From: Aureispira anguillae
Lineage (GTDB): Bacteria; Bacteroidota; Bacteroidia; Chitinophagales; Saprospiraceae
Assembly: GCF_026000115.1 (NCBI RefSeq)
Contig: NZ_AP026867.1
Span: 6,487,001 to 6,551,000 of the forward strand
Length of the DNA stretch: 64,000 nt
Reading direction: 5' to 3'
Shown here: positions 62,955 to 64,000 of the stretch, piece after piece
Numbering within the stretch: position 1 is the first letter of the stretch
Layout of the letters: each line of letters starts with the position of its first letter
Made by a program: the position numbers and the translations under genes
The notes under the pieces: model-generated
The model's database searches: none
Told to the model about the DNA's origin: nothing
The model's input: the letters and a program-made list of their open reading frames with translations, nothing else

Positions 62955-63632
62955 ATGCTTGAAATACTGTATCAAGACGACAATTTTGTGGCAATTAATA
63001 AACCCAATGGACTTTTAGTGCATCGAAGTGCCATTGCCAATGACGCTAAAGAGTTTGCCGTACAATTGGTGCGGGATCAAACGGGACGTTTTGTTTATCC
63101 CGTACATCGTTTAGATCGAAAAACATCAGGCGTTTTACTCTTTGGTTTTGATAAAGAAAGCACTCGATTGTTGCAAAAGGGGATAGAAGACAAGACGACC
63201 TTAAAAGAATATTATGCTATTGTAAGAGGATATTTTCCAGAATCGATAGTGGTAGATTATCCCTTAATCAATGACAAAGGAAAAAAACAAGCAGCAGTAA
63301 CACACTTTCGACGAGTAAAAACAACGGAGTTAGCCTTGCCATTTGGCAAGCACTCTACTTCTCGTTATTCTCTGGTTGCTGTACAACCACAAACAGGACG
63401 AATGCACCAAATTAGGAAACACTGCAATCATTTGAGGCATCCTATTATTGGCGATCGCCCACATGGTTGTAACAAACAAAATAGACTGTTTAAAGAAAAA
63501 TGGGCAATGACCACCATGTTGCTGCATGCACGGAAATTGGAGTTAAGACATCCTAAAACAAATGAAAAACTAAGTATACAGGCAGATTTTCCAGCAGAAT
63601 TTAAACGAATGCAAACAATTCTATCTTTATAA
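62955..63632 (+). CDS. truC: RluA-family tRNA pseudouridine synthase, TruC-like
   Basis: 225 residues from the ATG at 62955 (MLEILYQDDNFVAINKPNGL). An upstream in-frame ATG at 62907 adds 16 residues with no family match. The catalytic motif VHRLDRKTSGVLLFG holds the essential Asp. Further RluA-family blocks are LKEYYAIVRG, AVQPQTGRMHQIRKH and HPIIGDRPHG. The short length, lack of an S4 domain and the GDRPHG...N segment favour TruC, which modifies uridine 65 of certain tRNAs, over RluA/C/D. Cytoplasmic. The OsmC gene begins ten bases after its stop. Confidence 0.85.
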   Translation: MLEILYQDDNFVAINKPNGLLVHRSAIANDAKEFAVQLVRDQTGRFVYPVHRLDRKTSGVLLFGFDKESTRLLQKGIEDKTTLKEYYAIVRGYFPESIVVDYPLINDKGKKQAAVTHFRRVKTTELALPFGKHSTSRYSLVAVQPQTGRMHQIRKHCNHLRHPIIGDRPHGCNKQNRLFKEKWAMTTMLLHARKLELRHPKTNEKLSIQADFPAEFKRMQTILSL

Positions 63633-63642
63633 ATCGCAAATT

Positions 63643-64000
63643 ATGACTTCCAAAACTTACCCCGTTACGGTTACAATTGGTCAAAATGGTTTTACTTCTG
63701 AGATAAAAGCAGGCAACCATAACTTAAAAGCAGACGAACCCACTGCTGTAGGTGGGAATGATTTAGGACCATCTCCTTATGATTTGCTGTTGTCTAGCTT
63801 AGGAGCTTGTACGGCAATGACTTTAAAAATGTATGCCAGTCGAAAAGGGTGGGACTTAAAAGAAGTTGTTGTTGAGTTGAGCCATTCCAAAGATTATTAT
63901 AAAGATTGTATGGATTGTGAGGAAACAGGGACAAAAGTCGATCTAATAGAACGACAAATCCACATCAAAGGAGATTTAGATGAAAAACAGTTGGAGCGAA
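63643..64000 (+). CDS. OsmC-family peroxiredoxin-like protein, N-terminal part (cut by window edge)
   Basis: The ATG at 63643 opens a frame that is still open at the window end (119 codons). The sequence MTSKTYPVTVTIGQNGFTSEI, then GGNDLGPSPYDLLLSSLGACTAMTLKMYASRKG, is the OsmC/Ohr family core with its reactive cysteine in LGACTAMTL. CMDCEE in the following loop is common in the YhfA/OsmC branch. These proteins reduce organic hydroperoxides or related electrophiles with thiols. It is probably cotranscribed with the TruC-like gene. The C-terminal part, with the second catalytic cysteine if present, is outside the window or near its edge. Confidence 0.9.
   Translation, partial: MTSKTYPVTVTIGQNGFTSEIKAGNHNLKADEPTAVGGNDLGPSPYDLLLSSLGACTAMTLKMYASRKGWDLKEVVVELSHSKDYYKDCMDCEETGTKVDLIERQIHIKGDLDEKQLER

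Noticed and set aside
1-64000. CRISPR arrays, insertion sequences, prophage or restriction-modification genes
   Set aside because: No regularly spaced short repeats and no transposase, integrase or phage-type motifs were seen. The only repeats are gene-internal or cassette duplications and the single palindromic element.

Overview
The window looks like a chromosomal segment of an AT-rich member of the Bacteroidota, probably a large-genome marine Saprospiria (Aureispira/Saprospira-like). The lineage is inferred from three things: many very large secreted proteins ending in type IX secretion (T9SS) C-terminal signals (YPNP-type A domains and one gliding-motility-type domain); upstream elements resembling the Bacteroidota TAnnTTTG -7 box; and families typical of the phylum (SprB repeats, GEVED, DUF5777, lamin-tail and PKD cargo). 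No rRNA, tRNA, transposase, phage gene or CRISPR array was recognised.

Layout. 1-0.7 kb: 5' part of aspartate-semialdehyde dehydrogenase (minus strand). 1.1-6.1 kb: lamin-tail-domain secreted protein with a recent internal duplication. 6.3-9.6 kb: UvrD/AddA-like helicase with an apparently dead nuclease domain. A 0.24-kb gap with a cluster of DnaA-box-like sites follows. 9.8-15.3 kb: 1834-residue PKD protein (minus strand). 15.8-25.2 kb: 3118-residue M43 metalloprotease/SprB/beta-helix protein. Its C-terminal module reappears downstream in a tandem array (25.2-31.0 kb) of three beta-propeller cargo genes, each followed by a tail ORF, with a terminator-like hairpin immediately before each propeller start codon. 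31.0-35.3 kb (minus strand): cytochrome/DUF5777 cluster. 35.6-42.5 kb: bacilliredoxin, metallophosphatase plus VanY-like peptidase, AraC/GyrI regulator with a propeller-like partner, a GC-rich palindromic intergenic element and a gamma-carbonic-anhydrase-like protein. 42.6-54.5 kb: unknown secreted protein, NAD synthetase, TPR lipoprotein, two T9SS cargo proteins and a CocE/S15 hydrolase. 54.6-62.6 kb: an alginate-export-type porin divergent from a periplasmic nitrate reductase operon. 63.0-64.0 kb: TruC-like pseudouridine synthase and a partial OsmC protein.

The most coherent system is the respiratory operon at 56.3-62.6 kb: napD, napA, a duplicated tetraheme napB, a membrane-anchored tetraheme cytochrome, a Tat-type four-cluster ferredoxin subunit and an NrfD/PsrC-type quinol-oxidising membrane protein. 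No NapC or NapGH gene lies inside it. It looks like a nitrate reductase wired to an NrfCD-type quinol module. An FNR-like palindrome lies in the shared upstream region. The most unusual genome architecture is the tandem propeller/tail array at 24.6-31.0 kb.

All assignments come from reading the sequence and remembered family motifs; no database search was possible.
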